The notes beneath the pieces were generated by a model, which saw nothing but the letters and a program-made list of their open reading frames with translations, was not told where the DNA came from and ran no database searches. Shown here in pieces: positions 1 through 13,000 of a stretch of 64,000 nucleotides of DNA. The translations under genes and the position numbers were made by a program. The stretch is taken from the NCBI RefSeq assembly GCF_963678975.1, contig NC_089274.1, positions 5,320,001 through 5,384,000 of the forward strand. The letters run 5' to 3'. Each line of letters begins with the position of its first letter. Position 1 is the first letter of the stretch. The DNA is from Dysidea avara. Taxonomy: Eukaryota > Porifera > Demospongiae > Dictyoceratida > Dysideidae.

Positions 1-219
1 GAATAGCCAATCCCAGCATGACTGTCTAGGTCTACAGGGCGTGATGCAATGTGGCGCAAGCCACAAACTGGATTAGCTAATGACTTTTTCAAGCATTATC
101 CAGCTACCACAATAGTGTAATCCTCTGCTAGCTACAAAAATGAGAGCATATACCTGTGTGCAATTCTTTGTTACAATCGGCTCACAATTGCATCATTTCC
201 ATAATGACTGTGTTGAATA

Positions 220-622
220 GAGGACTTGCAGCGTGACGTAAATCATCGTAATTGCTAAGCAACCGTAGCTGTCGGCCATGTTTCGGGACAGTGTTGTGGC
301 TGAAAGGCGCTTTCTCAGGATTTGGTACAGGCTGTAATGAAGCGAATCAGTGTTGAGTTGTGTTGTAAATACCACCCAGCTCGTTAAAAAAGGCTATGAA
401 GTTAGAATCGGTGAGTAATGTATCGAAATTTAATTAGCCACCTATTTCACGAAGCCAATGATAAGATCTTCTATTTCGAAACCAGCCCCGCTTCCCAGTA
501 CCACTATATTCAGCGCTTAGTGAATAAATCTCGTTACCTTCGTTTTGACCCAATATGCGCCATAGAAAGTTGTCCCGAAACATGTCCGCCTAGCAACCGT
601 TGCTTCACGCGTGCAAGTCCTC
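220..622. mobile_element. TIR element with TA target duplication (MITE)
   Basis: The ends form inverted repeats of about 50 bp, starting GAGGACTTGCA on the left and ending TGCAAGTCCTC on the right, and both contain the block CATGTTTCGGGACA or its complement. A TA lies directly outside each end (218-219 and 623-624), as expected for TA-targeting DNA transposons. There is no transposase. The short open frames inside lie within the inverted repeats and are not counted as genes. Confidence 0.6.
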
Positions 623-844
623 TATACTAATTGTCCACAAGAGGCAAATTGCCATTACTGTGGGTCTCATTGTGGTGGAAACAAGTGTCCTATTGAGTTC
701 AGGTGTCTTACCAATAAGACACCTTATATCATGTGTGTTTATTCGTAACGAAAAACCGCCACACATCAAAGTAAACTCTACCTACCATTGTCTAAGTTAC
801 GAAATAAATAAACAAGTATTAGAAATTTCTCATTTCAGTAGAGA

Positions 845-990
845 CTATAGAAATAAAAAGCAAGTAATCAAGGAAGGTCATCTACACTACTAGACTAAGT
901 GGACATTTTATCCCTACTTCTATGTATATGTTTGCTAGTGGGGTGTAGATGACCTCCCTTGTTTACTTGCGATTTATTTCTATGATCCCT
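845..990. repeat. Hairpin MITE, GGGATCATAGAAATAAA family
   Basis: Two arms of about 48 bp are near-complementary. The left carries ATAGAAATAAAAAGCAAGTA and GTCATCTACAC; the right carries GTGTAGATGACC and TTATTTCTATGATCC. Related hairpins sit at 36532-36660 and 62911-63115, with the same terminal GGGATCATAGAAA motif and the same inner GTAGA..GACCTCC or GTAGATA motif. There is no coding capacity. Confidence 0.65.
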
Positions 991-1056
991 ATACATACTA
1001 TAAATTTCTAATTTTTCGTAGTTGTCTATATATATATATTAGTTATGTATATCGAA

Positions 1057-1235
1057 TTTTAAATGAAGTATAGGGATCTATGCTACAAAAACCACTGAAA
1101 CAAGGATTGTTAAGCTACAATTGTGACATCAAATCACAATCAAACAATACAACCACTGACCATTTGATGTCACGATTGTAGCTTAACAATCCTTGTTTCA
1201 GTGGTTTTTGTAGCATAGATCCCTACTTCATTTTA
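1057..1235. repeat. Long hairpin (foldback) element
   Basis: Arms of about 75 bp are almost perfectly complementary: AAATGAAGTATAGGGATCTA through to GTGACATCAAAT on the left, ATTTGATGTCAC through to TAGATCCCTACTTCATTTT on the right. They surround a loop of about 30 bases. The RNA would be a near-perfect stem. No TSD was recognised with confidence. Confidence 0.7.
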
Positions 1236-3028
1236 AGAATTTGATATACCAATTTGTTGAGTTATTTAGTTCAGCGATATAGTTAGCTGTAGCTATAAGT
1301 GTACTAATCCATGGTTATATATGAAAGATATTGTATACTGTTTATATCAAGGAGCAACAGGACCTTGATCATGCAAAGATTTGAGTATCGATGATAAGTT
1401 TTTAGTTTACATTATAAACGTCATTGAACTTTGCAACAAGACATTCATTTATATTTTTGTCCTTCCTTAGGGATTCATTAACAGCAGTAACATACATATG
1501 AATGGTAGCATCATTTGGTGATCTCAATGCATACCTATAGAAAAGAATCACAAGTAAATACATTTCATGCATGGTAAATAAAAACACTACAATTATATTT
1601 CCACACCTGAATTTCTTAAATCATCTGCTAGTCTTAACATCCTTATATAGATCTTACTGCAGTGACCTCTCTGCTCTTTTCAACATCTTTATCGTAAGAC
1701 TTTATAGATCTTACAGCAGTGGCCTCCCTGTTCTTTTCGACATCCTTATGGTAGGAGGATTTAGAACTTGCTGCTGACCTCTGCTGGCCAAGCTTTAGAT
1801 CACTATGATAATAATTATGAAAATATTCTTTCCTATCAGTTGATCCATCAGCTTTACGGATTCATGAATAGGTTTATCCCTTTCCTGTTTCTTCCTTTCT
1901 TTAGAGGGCATGACACACCATAGGTGAACTCAATGCTATAATAGCTATCTGTAGTAAATAAGAAAACAACTATATACGGGGCACATAACAAGTATAGACA
2001 TATTGTTATCAAGTTCCTGAACAGCTTATTAAAGTACGTGCTGTGTCAAAATTGGAAGTGCATAGGCCCGTAGTACCATGCATAACTTACCTCTGATTGT
2101 AGTAGCAGTGGAGCTCAGGCGCTCAGGTCTATGACTTGTCTCAGGTACAAGTAGCTAGTATAGTATGTCTTCAGTCTGAAGGATGGTCATTCTATTTACC
2201 AGGGCCGGAAGTTGTTCGAACTAATAGGCCTTTTGTCTCAAGTACAGAATGAAGTAATAAAATCTTCTCGTAAGCCAAACTATCTACAGCTACTCAAGTG
2301 TTTTGTAGCCAAGTACACACAGATTTTGTCCGGCAAGTATTTTGTCCAGCAAGTATTTTGTCCGGCAAGTGGCTGAGTCAGTGTGTTCAACAAACTCTCG
2401 AGTATAGCTATTAGTCTGTCTATAGTAAATCTCTTCGTCAATTGCAGTCCAGGCGTTGGCAAAGTTGAAGTGACAACATAGTTGCTGTATCAACGTATCA
2501 CGCGCAACACTAGACTACGTTTGAGTGTCCATTTTTTCTTTCAGCCTTCTGAAGCAATTTTGTGGCATATAAATATGCTGCTCAGGGAAAGTGTTGATAC
2601 GGAAAATTAACACCTCAATATGGTTTTAATGCTTGAAAAAGAAGACAACCAACCTGATTGAAGATAAAAAGAAAACACAGATGAATCACACTCGTCGGAA
2701 CCCCAAAAGACACATCCCACCAGTGAGTTTGTTAGTATGGCATAAAATGGTGGCTGTGTGCTGCTTTGTTTGGTCTCTAGGCTTGCGACCATGGTCAACG
2801 AGTGAGTGAGGCAGACCAAATTTTGAGCTTTGGTATTTTTATAAAATTCTATATCCAGCCACCTGAAAGTGTTTTCTTGTTTTTAATACTGTATATCATG
2901 TTAGAAGAATTATTATTATTCCATAAAGGTGGTTTTCATCACATAAGATGTCTCAAGGATGACTTTTAAAGTTGGCATCTTTGGTGGTGCGCGTCACTTT
3001 TGATGTGATCCCTACTTAAACAGTACTA
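1236..3028. other. Spacer, no gene recognised
   Basis: The frames are short and show no known motif or convincing splice structure. A tandem pair of related segments (TTATAGATCTTACAGCAGTG-like) lies at about 1645-1770, and three copies of TTTTGTCC(G/A)GCAAGTA lie near 2325-2370. The missing 5' exon of the downstream deaminase copy could lie here, but I could not identify it. Confidence 0.4.
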
Positions 3029-3856
3029 CAGTGGAACCCCTCTAAGATGGACACCATTGGGGAAATGAAATATGTCCTTTATATGGAGGTGTCCTTATTT
3101 GAAGGATTTTCTAAAATTTTAAAATAATCAGTTTTAATGCATGAGACCAGACCAAGTGGTGAAACAAGATGGGTGGGTTATGGTAACATGTGAAACAGAT
3201 AGGATCAGTTTAATAGTAACGGAAGTGATGTTATTGGGCATGGGTTACCTATGGTGTGTGGCCTCTACTACACTATCCAGGCAATTAGGCACCACAATAA
3301 CTTTATAACTACATGCTCCCGTAAAGATTTGTCTGGATTACTCCGTATTTGATTACATAGTTATCAAGATGGTTGGCTATACAGATTATGTAGTTTATCC
3401 TGTAGTGTAGTTTATTCTTAAAGTGCACCAGCTACTAATTTCAGAAGACCTGTGTAAGAACATTAGCAGTAGTACTTGTATATACATTTTTATGGCATCT
3501 TGTGACTTTGGTGCTTACGTTCATATGGCTTCTTGTAACTTCAGCAATTTGTCTTACACTTTGTAAAGTAGGCAATACAGAAACAGTGTTTTCTGCATTA
3601 AATGATGTAGCTCGATTGATTGTTGTAACTGGCAATGAACCTTTGTTACTTGTGTCTGAAATTAGCGAGGTGTTGTACTGTAGTGCTTGCCATGTCTGGA
3701 AATTATGCAGTGTCCGTTTTACGGAATAGAGAGGTGTCCGCTATTGAAGAGACAATAATACACACAGGTTGGAAGTTGCATTTGGGACTTTATTAATTGT
3801 CCATTATAAAGAGGCTGTCCACCATTCAGGGGTGTCCATTAAGAGGGGTTCCACTG
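3029..3856. mobile_element. Pogo/Tigger-like non-autonomous DNA transposon
   Basis: The termini CAGTGGAACCCCTCT and AGAGGGGTTCCACTG are inverted repeats with TA on both sides (3027-3028, 3857-3858). The repeat extends inward as a GGTGTCC motif. CAGTGGAACC-type ends with TA duplication are typical of the pogo/Tigger branch of Tc1/mariner. No DDE transposase frame was found, so it is non-autonomous. Confidence 0.75.
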
Positions 3857-3894
3857 TACCGTACTGTTTGATATATATAAAGCTATATATCTTA

Positions 3895-4579
3895 GGGGTG
3901 GTCCACAATTTTCTGCTTTTTGCGAGCGTGCAAAGAGTACTCTTTTTTCTAACCCCCCCCATCCCAAAGCATACTGTATAAATGTTGACACTACCCTGAA
4001 AGAAACATTGCTACACACAGCAGGCATTAGTACCTGATGCACATTTGCAAATGTGTACATACACATCATAGAAACAGTTCTTGGCTATCTTCGACATGTT
4101 CATACAAAACCATCCCAACACTGGCAGTAGCAACAGTGGTACTAGTTTGTTGAGTATTCACCATAGTCTGAGGTGGACTGGAGTCAGGAGATGTGGGTAT
4201 ACACTCTGCAGAGACAGGTTTTCTCTATAGGCAACCGTCTTACCTGTAGATTCAATGAGCTCTTTCCTTTAGCTTATAAAGCTTGTTTTCATTGGTAGCT
4301 AACCCTAGCTACACTGTTGTCCAGAGTTCGCTGAAGCAAAATTTCTTCCAATCATGTGTTGGCTTGGGCCCATGCATTAACAGCATCAGCTCGCTTTAGT
4401 CCACCGTTATAATTGGACACTGAATAAGTAGCAGTAGAGGTTCACTACTAGAGCCTCATCACTACATTCGGATTTCTCGCCAACTCACGTTATCGATATT
4501 TTAAAAGCGTACATACGATTTTACCCCCTAGCGTACGGTTTGTACGCTCGCGGAAAAGCAGAAAATTGTGGACCACCCC
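3895..4579. mobile_element. PIF/Harbinger-like non-autonomous element (TTA TSD)
   Basis: GGGGTGGTCCACAATTTTCT opens the element and AGAAAATTGTGGACCACCCC closes it: a perfect 20-bp inverted terminal repeat that extends further (CTGCTTTT / AAAAGCAG). The trinucleotide TTA flanks both ends (3892-3894, 4580-4582). A 3-bp TWA duplication and G-rich termini fit PIF/Harbinger. The element ends 63 bp before the first recognised exon of deaminase copy 1, so it may have displaced the upstream promoter or exon. Confidence 0.75.
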
Positions 4580-4642
4580 TTAGTCTATTCCAAAAGTAAT
4601 GGTCTATTTGTATATATTTTGTGCACATGCATACTCACACAG

Positions 4643-6928
4643 GTTCCAGTTTTACCCATGCAGAAGATACAAGTAATACAAATCCCTCAAAACTGTCACT
4701 CCAATCTTCTGGTGTTCAGTCTGATACATCACAGAATTCACCAGTGCCACTACCCACATCACACCAAATTTCTGCAGGGGGGGACACTATGGAAGAGGCT
4801 TCAACAACTGATGTTGCTGTCATGGGTGAATCAATATCAGAAGCCAATACAGGTAGAAAGCAAGATACAGAGCAGATAGTTTTAGGTGACATTGTGGAGG
4901 AACAAGAGCCTGTAAGTGAAACAGCATTTCAGGAGTCAGACACAGGTGCATCAAAGCCAACAAAATTGTTATTAGCTTCAACAGAACAGATCAATTTACC
5001 TCTTGAGGCTAAGAGTAGTATAGTTTCAGGTAATTACATGTGACTGCAGTAAATTGTATATACCTTTTCAGTAAATCATATTTGCATTGAAAAAATATAT
5101 TCAGTTGGTAGCAGGGCCTACGAAAAGTAATATGAATTTTTAGTGGTAGTATATAGCTACAGTTGTAATTGCAAACATAAACTGATTGTTTGAGCTCTGA
5201 ATTAGTGCAAGATTCAGTACAAATTTGTAGCAACATATTTCAACACACATTTTAATCAAGTTCCATTGAGAGTGACAGTAAAGTGATACATAATACCTTT
5301 TACTGGTTTCTTTTTTATTACTCAATATTTTAATACAAAATTTTATGGTTGGGCAAAATATATTTTGGTTTCAATGAAGTTTTCTTCGTAGATGTGTATT
5401 CATAACATGATTTCCCACTATACATAGGAATTAATGATAGTGGTGCAGCCTTTCTAAGTACAAAGAAGTCAGAAAAGTATGTCTGCATGAATGGCGTATA
5501 GATGTTACAGCTAATAATACATTTTCTATTTTATGTAGAATTTGTAATGCAGTCTCTGAGTACTATAAAGCTCAATTTATTGATAAATGGAAGAAAAGTA
5601 CAAAACATGATCGCAAGTCAAACATCATTACATGTATAGCAGCTTTGTTAGTTGAAAGGAAAGGCAAATTCAAGGTTGTCTTACTGACTGCAGGAACTAG
5701 ACTCAAACAAGAATGTTCCTATTTTACAAGGACACATGATGCCAATGAACCTCAATGGGGTCTCTGTGATGGACATGCTGTAGCTGTTTGCTACCGATTG
5801 GCAAGCTTTTACCTTTTAACAGAAATTTACAAACTTCACGATGGCCAAGAATCTATACTCAATGAAACAAACAAGGGATATATGCTGAAAGATGATATAA
5901 AACTACACTTGTTCACTTCACATCCTCCCTGTGGTTTCTTTTCTAAAAAAGAACGCCATTTTTTATCATGGAAACGGCCATTCATTGGAAAGCCACACTC
6001 CTTACAATGCAGTTCAATAATTTTAATCAATGCTTTCTTGGGAATTCAAGGTCCTCTTAGTCATTTGTTTGTCAAACCAGTCTATATATCCTCTATCACA
6101 ATACCAAGATATGAAAGCATATCTATCTTCCATGTGAAAGAGCACCTTGACAAATTTCAGCAAAACATATCTGATCTACCCCCTCCAAGCACTCCTGGAA
6201 ATCACCATCAATTTTATCGTCCTCATGTGCAAACAATAGATATTGATATTGAAAAGCTATTTTCAAAACACTTCATACTATGTGTAGAAAAAGACACTTG
6301 TAAGCAATACAGAGGTCAGGTGAAGCATCCAAAGAAAGGTGCTCTAAAAGCAGCAGGGACAATTCCAGATATTATTGGGAACTCCATTATTTGTGCTTTA
6401 GTATTTACATTGGAAGATGGGATTGGATCTACAAAATTCCGTGATAGTGTCATAGATCATACTAGTGAATTAGTACATTTATCCCCTGAACTGAAGCAGC
6501 AAAGGATGGAATCATTGCAAGAATCTCGGGTGAGGCTTAGCAGGGCCTTAAATGTCAGTGAAGCTCTGCAAGTTCAAAAACAACTAATAGCCAAACATTT
6601 AAAAGAACAGGTCACTGTCAGGTGTCAGAAAGTAGATGATGTAATACTACAGGTAGAAAAATGCAGAGCAAAATGTGAAGAATTAGAGGCAAAATTTGCA
6701 GAGCTTGACACATCTCTTGAAAAAATAGAAAATCATGAAATAGCAGCCTTAAGAGATGCTGTATTCTTAAATAAAGAGTTTCATAGAATGCACAATGAAC
6801 TGGAGAGACTGCAGGAGATGGAAAAGTTGTATAGTTCAGACCCTGAATTTTACTTGGAACTTATGGGTTGTGATTGGGCCCGCTACATGGAAATAATTCA
6901 TAATGACATTAATTCTGTAATAGATTAA
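4643..6928 (+). CDS. ADAR-like A-to-I deaminase-domain protein, copy 1 (HAV, predicted catalytically dead)
   Basis: The exons read are 4643-5029, 5428-5476 and 5539-6928, phases 1/1/2 with GT-AG borders, giving about 608 residues. The initiating exon upstream was not found. The first exon codes a Ser/Thr/Glu-rich, probably disordered region. The last exon holds the deaminase fold from ICNAVSEYY onward, as in ADAR cores: a KVVLLTAGT strand, CDGHAVAV, HPPCGFF, LQCSSI and LGIQGPLSHLFVKPVYISSI. The zinc ligands His (5774-5776), Cys (5930-5932) and Cys (6008-6010) are present, but the catalytic Glu of HAE is Val (GTA, 5780-5782). The half after the core is diverged from ADAR and is followed by about 130 residues of heptad-like helix ending in MGCDWARYM. 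No dsRBD is visible. ADAD1/ADAD2 are known inactive relatives with a comparable loss. The reading frame is fully open. Family assignment is strong; the role (RNA binding, scaffold) is unknown. Confidence 0.85.
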
Positions 6929-9255
6929 CAGTCGTTATGCATTGTACTTGTGAGCTTTTGCACATACTTCAGTACAAGTATAGAGTGCATGGATAGTATG
7001 TGTCTATTGCTAACATGATATACACTGTAATTATAGTGTTTGCATTTATGGTACATACAGAGCCACCACGGTGATACTATATTTGGGAATTTTGCTTATA
7101 AATCATAATATGGAATACCTTTAATTTGACGAATGGGTTTCTCATGATGGAGCACAGGAGTTGATACTGGCAGATGCACCAAATTTCACCAATTATCCAA
7201 ATCAAAGTCCTTACCACTTTGAACCAGGTATATATGGTAGAGTACTAAACACAGTTGATCTGTCAAAATTGTTAAAGAATACGTTCATATATATCTACAA
7301 ACTTGTTCTACATCTCAATTTTCTAGTTTGATGTACGTAGTATATGCAGTGCTCAAAATATATATGCATTCCCTGGCATTCATATAGGTATGTTTTTTCA
7401 AGTACTTCAGCAGTTGCAGCAAAGGCTATTATTTTATTTACTACATACAGATAATTATACACTTAAAATGAGGCAGTATATTTGTTCAGGGCAACAGGTA
7501 ATGAATTCAGTTAAGATTGGTTGGAGGGAGTGTTGGAAGGAGGAGGGAGTGTTAAGGTTGGAGTTAAGTTAGGTTAGGTTGGAGGGAGTGTTAAAATTGT
7601 CAAAGAATTCATGTAGCTAGCGTTTTGAAAAGCATTATAATTTTTAAGCAAATTCTCCGTTGTCTATGGAAGTGAGTCATTCTATACATACTGTAACAAG
7701 GAAAGTAATTTGTAATGAAATAAGCTACACTACTTGTGCTTTTTCTCTATTTGATTCATCTGATACTAAAAATAGGCATGGAGGCCATATTGTAGCTGCA
7801 GGATCCAGTATGGATCTGACTACAGTAGAAGTAAAAAAGTTGTGTTTTACTGATAATTATGGACTTATAGTCCAGCAGTAAAGCTTCACCTTTTTAGGCT
7901 TTTGCTTCTTTGCATACTTCATTTTATGCATAGAGGTTATGATTTTTGTCAATTAGCTACAACTAAGGATTTAGTAGATGTGTATAGTGCACATGGAACA
8001 AGTGCTGATGATATTGTTTAAATGTCAATTCACGTGGCCAAATATAGTATAGCAGGCATGGTAGTACACATGAAGAAAAATTTACTATTTCGCATGATAG
8101 CTATAGTCAAGAGTACATAATATTTATATAAATATTATGTACTCTTGTTATAGCTGTTTGGTTAATTGATGAGCATTTTGACATTGCCCACCCTTTTAGT
8201 CATTCATGCAGTGAGTCTCGCTCTGCTTCTGATGAAATTGCTTGACTACTGCTGTCACTGATTTTGTCTCAGTCAAATTGTAAAGGGCTGTTTCTACACA
8301 GTTTGATTCACTTAATTGGGCACCCTCCAATTTGAGATCTGTTGAGGGAAATGAGCTTCAAGTTGGCTCACAGCTCTTCCTTGGAGGGAATATGGCTTTG
8401 CCTTGCATAACATGATGCTATAAAACTTTGATATGGTAGGATTCCCCAGCACTATTCAATTCACCATTAAACATTTGCACATTTATCTACACATTTCTGT
8501 TAATAGCTTCTACAGCAGTTGCGAGAGAACATTTCTTGATGTCAGGGTTTTTAACCCCTTTTCCCAGAATCCCAGCCTAATAACCCACCACCTAGGGGGA
8601 TTTACCTGCAGAAGACATGAAAACATGAAGAAGTGTACCCATGAAGAAAGATAAGGGAGCTCATTCACTTTTATATGACAGGAGGGATGACTGAAGAATC
8701 TTGTGCTTTTTACAACTGAATGCTAATCTGCTAATTGGATTCCTTACTGTGTGAGACTGTGAGAAGTGGTCCAAACCCCATATGCTACTGTGATGAGATG
8801 GCTTCGATGTTACCTGTCCTTTTCATTGTCATGGTCTGCCAAAAGGTAGGTATTCCAGTATCCAAGATTTTTTGAAAAAAATTCTCTGTATATATTCCCA
8901 GGCACAAAACAGCAACATGTGTTTACCACTTGGAATTGCTCCATCATCCGAGTTACAATGGGGTTGAAAATTGTAATAGAGTTTGTCCAACCATTATGGA
9001 AATCTACTGTCAGATGGAAGGTTCTTTGCTGGGTTAGCGATTTTATACACAGCAATTTTCAGATGGTTTATCTCAAAAGCATATAGCTATAAAAACCAAC
9101 TCAGAGTCAGCATGGCAATGCCATAATTGAAACTACAACTCCATCTTAGGTATTGTTGCATCATAGTGACATCTCTACTTTAGTTGTTACCCGACTCTAA
9201 CAAGTTGTCACTATCTTTTTTCCTTATTTGACTCGGAGATAGTCACTTGTATAAC
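6929..9255. other. Spacer, no gene recognised
   Basis: This region follows the stop of deaminase copy 1. It contains a short degenerate GGTTGGAGGGAGTGTT repeat (about 7518-7600) and the palindrome at 8108-8147. The open frames are short and lack recognisable motifs. Confidence 0.4.
8108..8147. repeat. Perfect 40-bp palindrome
   Basis: CAAGAGTACATAATATTTAT is followed immediately by its exact reverse complement with no loop. The ends CAAGAGTA/TACTCTTG match the termini of the elements at 9256-9515 and 46520-47001, which suggests a minimal derivative of that family. Confidence 0.8.
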
Positions 9256-9515
9256 CAAGAGTTTATAATATACAATATTAAGGAAGAATGTCAAACTGCC
9301 AATATAGCCTGTACAAACACACTGTGTAAAATTAGACTTTTCAAAGTTTTGATCCAATTGACACATTTACTGGTGGAAGGCAAGTGTTGATATGTGTTGA
9401 GATGGTGAAACCTTTGTACAAACCAAGGTGTTGATATTCTATCTTATTCAGTGTATTTGGTGGAATGTACTCCTGTTGGACACTCTCTCTTACTACTTTA
9501 TATTATGTACTCTTG
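9256..9515. mobile_element. CAAGAG-family MITE with 7-bp TSD
   Basis: The element runs from CAAGAGTTTATAATATA to TATATTATGTACTCTTG. The 7-mer GTATAAC flanks it on both sides (9249-9255, 9516-9522). It has the same ends and the same TSD length as 46520-47001. No protein is coded. Confidence 0.7.
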
Positions 9516-9938
9516 GTATAACTATACACCATTGTATTGACAAGTATGCTGTAGGTGAAACATATTTGCTCACCAGCCACAAAGCACACAAAGATTGCTG
9601 AGGTCTGATATACCCTGACTTGAAGAACTCTCTCCCTTGACTCTCTCATTCGATAGCTACATGTAGCTACAAACTTACATGCACAGTAGCTACAAACTTT
9701 CAACTGGTAGCTAGCACCTGCAGTTCAAGACAGCCCGGGTTGCTAGGTGGCTTCCTGATCAGGTGCCATTGTTTCCTTTAAAAAACATGGCCAGCTCCGG
9801 AGAAAAATGATTTGACTTAATAGCTAGATTGGCAATCCGTAAGCCATGAATTTAAAATCGGGCTGGAATGCCTACTGACTGTGTGCTTTGTGTTAGCCCA
9901 GCATGGCTCATGGCTCTGGCAGGCTCTGAAAAATAGGC

Positions 9939-10012
9939 TCGTCCCCAGCCACCCACGTGCTCGATCACGCGAAAGTGTGTGATTAAGCGCGTGGGCGGAT
10001 GGGGACGAAGGG
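9939..10012. repeat. Short inverted repeat just upstream of kinase gene A
   Basis: CTCGTCCCCAGCCACCCACG and its imperfect complement CGTGGGCGGATGGGGACGAAG form a GC-rich stem about 70 bp before the exon 1 start codon. It could be part of a promoter or a small foldback element. It also contains CACGTG and GCGCGTG motifs. Confidence 0.45.
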
Positions 10013-10083
10013 TATTATTCTTATTATTTCGTATAATCCGATTCTCAGAAAGGCTGTTACTAAGGAAACCACTAAATCGACCG

Positions 10084-13000
10084 ATGATTCGACAGTGTAG
10101 AGCGTTGTTTTGTTGTCCTGTGTCATCGCTGGGCAATAATCTTGTACTAAATGAGCTCTTCAATAACACTGATTCGAGTCGCACTGATCACTACGTGGTG
10201 GAAGTTGAAGGTGTGGTCCCGACCAGTATTCCGACAGATCCTGTAGTCAAATTGAACGTAATAGTCAAGCCGAGAGTCAAACCATATGAGTTAATGTAAG
10301 TTAAAATCAAATCAATCAGTTATGTATGTTGTTTTTATTTGCTTAACGGGATTTGTAGGGAATTCGTCACCCCAAGTTGTTCCCAGGGTAGGGGCATTTA
10401 CAACTCAAATAGCCATATTTTTAATGAAATTATAAAGTGGTTAGGAACAAGAGGGAAGTAGTTGGTATAAACCCAAGCACCAGGCTTAGGCCACTCCAGT
10501 TTTGTACAAGTTAATACATTTATTAACTTATACAAAACTTACGTTTGACCTTAGCCAATTGGTATACCGGTTTCTGGTCCCCCACCTGCACCAAAATATC
10601 TAAAATCTCTAGATTAGTCATTATTGATATTATTACGATTTTGCTGCTTGTTACAACGTGCATACTCTACCTAACATCTATCCCGCTTATTGGCACATGT
10701 TTGCTTTCTGGTACGTGTTATTGTTGCTAATTGTAAGTGACAACCTTGGTATATGGCTTTTGACTTTTTAAAGTTTGCTTTTAGTTTGTATTTCGTGATT
10801 GGTATCTAATGTGTCAGCATTTGTAGGTTTTACCTTGTTGTATATAAATAATTCATGTTAGTGCATGCATTATAGTCATGTAGCTGTATCCAGTAAAGTT
10901 TTGATATAGTGATTTTAACAGTATAATAATAATGACGTAATGACAAAACTTGCCCACCCACATGCCCCTTGCAGAGTGAACAGGACCAGAAACCGGTATA
11001 CCAATTGGAGTGGCCTTAGTCTCGTGTGACCAGACCCGGCACTTATCGATTGATAATTATAAGCACCTAGCTGCAAAAGGGCCTGGTATAGTTCGAATAG
11101 TTAAGTTGTTCTGACACCCTGAGCTTTTTCAGGGTGACAATGAAACACCGAGTTAACTTTCATCATACCACGTGACGTGACGTTGCGAGTTGTTAGCGAA
11201 TTCCTTTCCTTGCTGACAGTAAGCCACCAGTCCACAATGTGACGTGGTGTGATGAAAGTTAACCAGGTGTTTTATTATCACCCTGAAAAAGCTCAGTGTT
11301 ATTCGAACCATAGATAATATACCCCCCCTCCCCTGGATTGGAAACTGTGCTGCGTGCCGATAGACTTTGTACAAGTTTTGTGCCTCAACAAATTTAATCC
11401 TATTACAACTAAACAGTGGCATTAGCGACTTCAGTTTGTAACGAGAATGACTTGTGGTGTTGTTATGATAATTGTTTTGGTAAGTTTGACTACTTCGCGT
11501 CAGTTTTGGTTAGAAGTCTTACAATAGCGGATTACATGCTTTGGGGGAAGCACATTCTTGACTAAACTAAGTGCTGTAGGTAGAAAAAGAAAGTACCACA
11601 AGGTTAACTATGCTATAAAAAATGGCCTCGGCTAAATAATATGCCTTCCCATAACTTCTTTGGTAGGTTTTTGAGATGGTATTTTTTGGCAAAATGGGAA
11701 GCACATTCTCTGTAATTCTAAATAGCATCGCTACACATTTTATACTACAAAGTCATCAAATAATGCTCTGCAGACTGGTCTGGGTGCGAAGGACGTAGCG
11801 TACAGGGTTTCGGTGTTTTCCTTGAATGTGTTCTAGCCATCACATCTTACATTCAGTTTTGCTTCTACTGTTCGCACAATAAAGAGCCAATTTGCCTCGA
11901 TACCCGCTGTTGGCTTCCAAAACATCTTGAGAAAGAACCCTTTACCAGTGGTGAGTCTTGTTTTGCCCAGAGAAACTTGTCTTGTTATTGAAGGGGGCAC
12001 GAAACAGCCTGTAACCAATGGCGCTTACTAGTCTCCAATCCAGGGGGGTATATTATCTATGTTCAAACTATACCAGACCCTCTCACAACTAGGTGTGCAC
12101 TTATAATTATCAATCGATAAGCGCCGTGCGAAGAGTAGGTATGGCCCCATGAGACTAGTTCAGCCTGTGTTGGAATATGGAAATGTTATTTGGGGACCTC
12201 AATACATTTTGAATCAACAACAAATTCATTGAAATACCAGAGACAACGTGGGGACATGATAAGGATTTACCAGCTATTGAACAATTATCTCAATGTAGAT
12301 GTGTTAATCAATAATAATTCATCCATAACTAGGGGTCATAATTTAAACCATATACTTCAACTAGAGTGAGATCATCATAAGAGCTATCAATGACTGGAAT
12401 AACCTACCTTATCATGTAGCCAATACACCGTTGTTAAATGATTTCAAAAATTTACTTCACTGTGGTAGCTGATATACGTTGTTGTATAATTGTTAATTAG
12501 TTGGTTTGTTGTACAATTGTACATGTAGTTATAGTTTTTGCTTTGTAATAATAAGCAACTGTTTTGTTGTTTTTTTTGTTGTAAAGATCAGGCTTTACAG
12601 GCTCTCCAAGCTTTCTTTACCTGTTACAATTAATAATAATACAAATAAATTCCATCCTGGACTCAGGCATATTTGCATGCGGGCGGGCAGTCCATTTCCA
12701 TTATTCCATTACAAAAATTTACAGATTTTCATTTGATAAAAAAAAAACTGCATAAAAGCATGCTTAAGCTTGTACCTTTCTTTTAAGTTGCAAAAATAAT
12801 GTATACGTGAATTTGTGCCGACTTGATAGTACTGCTGACATGCGAGCTGACACTGTTACAGGATGGCTTTTACTGAGTCTGTACAGTATGCAAGAATAGT
12901 TAGAAAATAATAGAAGAATATAGAATAATGGAATATTTGGAGCTGACAATAACCAAATGTGGGCGGTGGATGAGAAACAGAGGAGGTCCCATTGGAATTT

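Noticed and set aside
193-630. Short frames on both strands near the left edge as genes
   Set aside because: They lie inside the inverted repeats of the TIR element 220-622 and mirror one another.
9852-10184. Minus-strand 110-codon frame opposite kinase gene A exon 1
   Set aside because: Overlaps the better-supported plus-strand exon and runs through a GC-rich inverted repeat; no motif.
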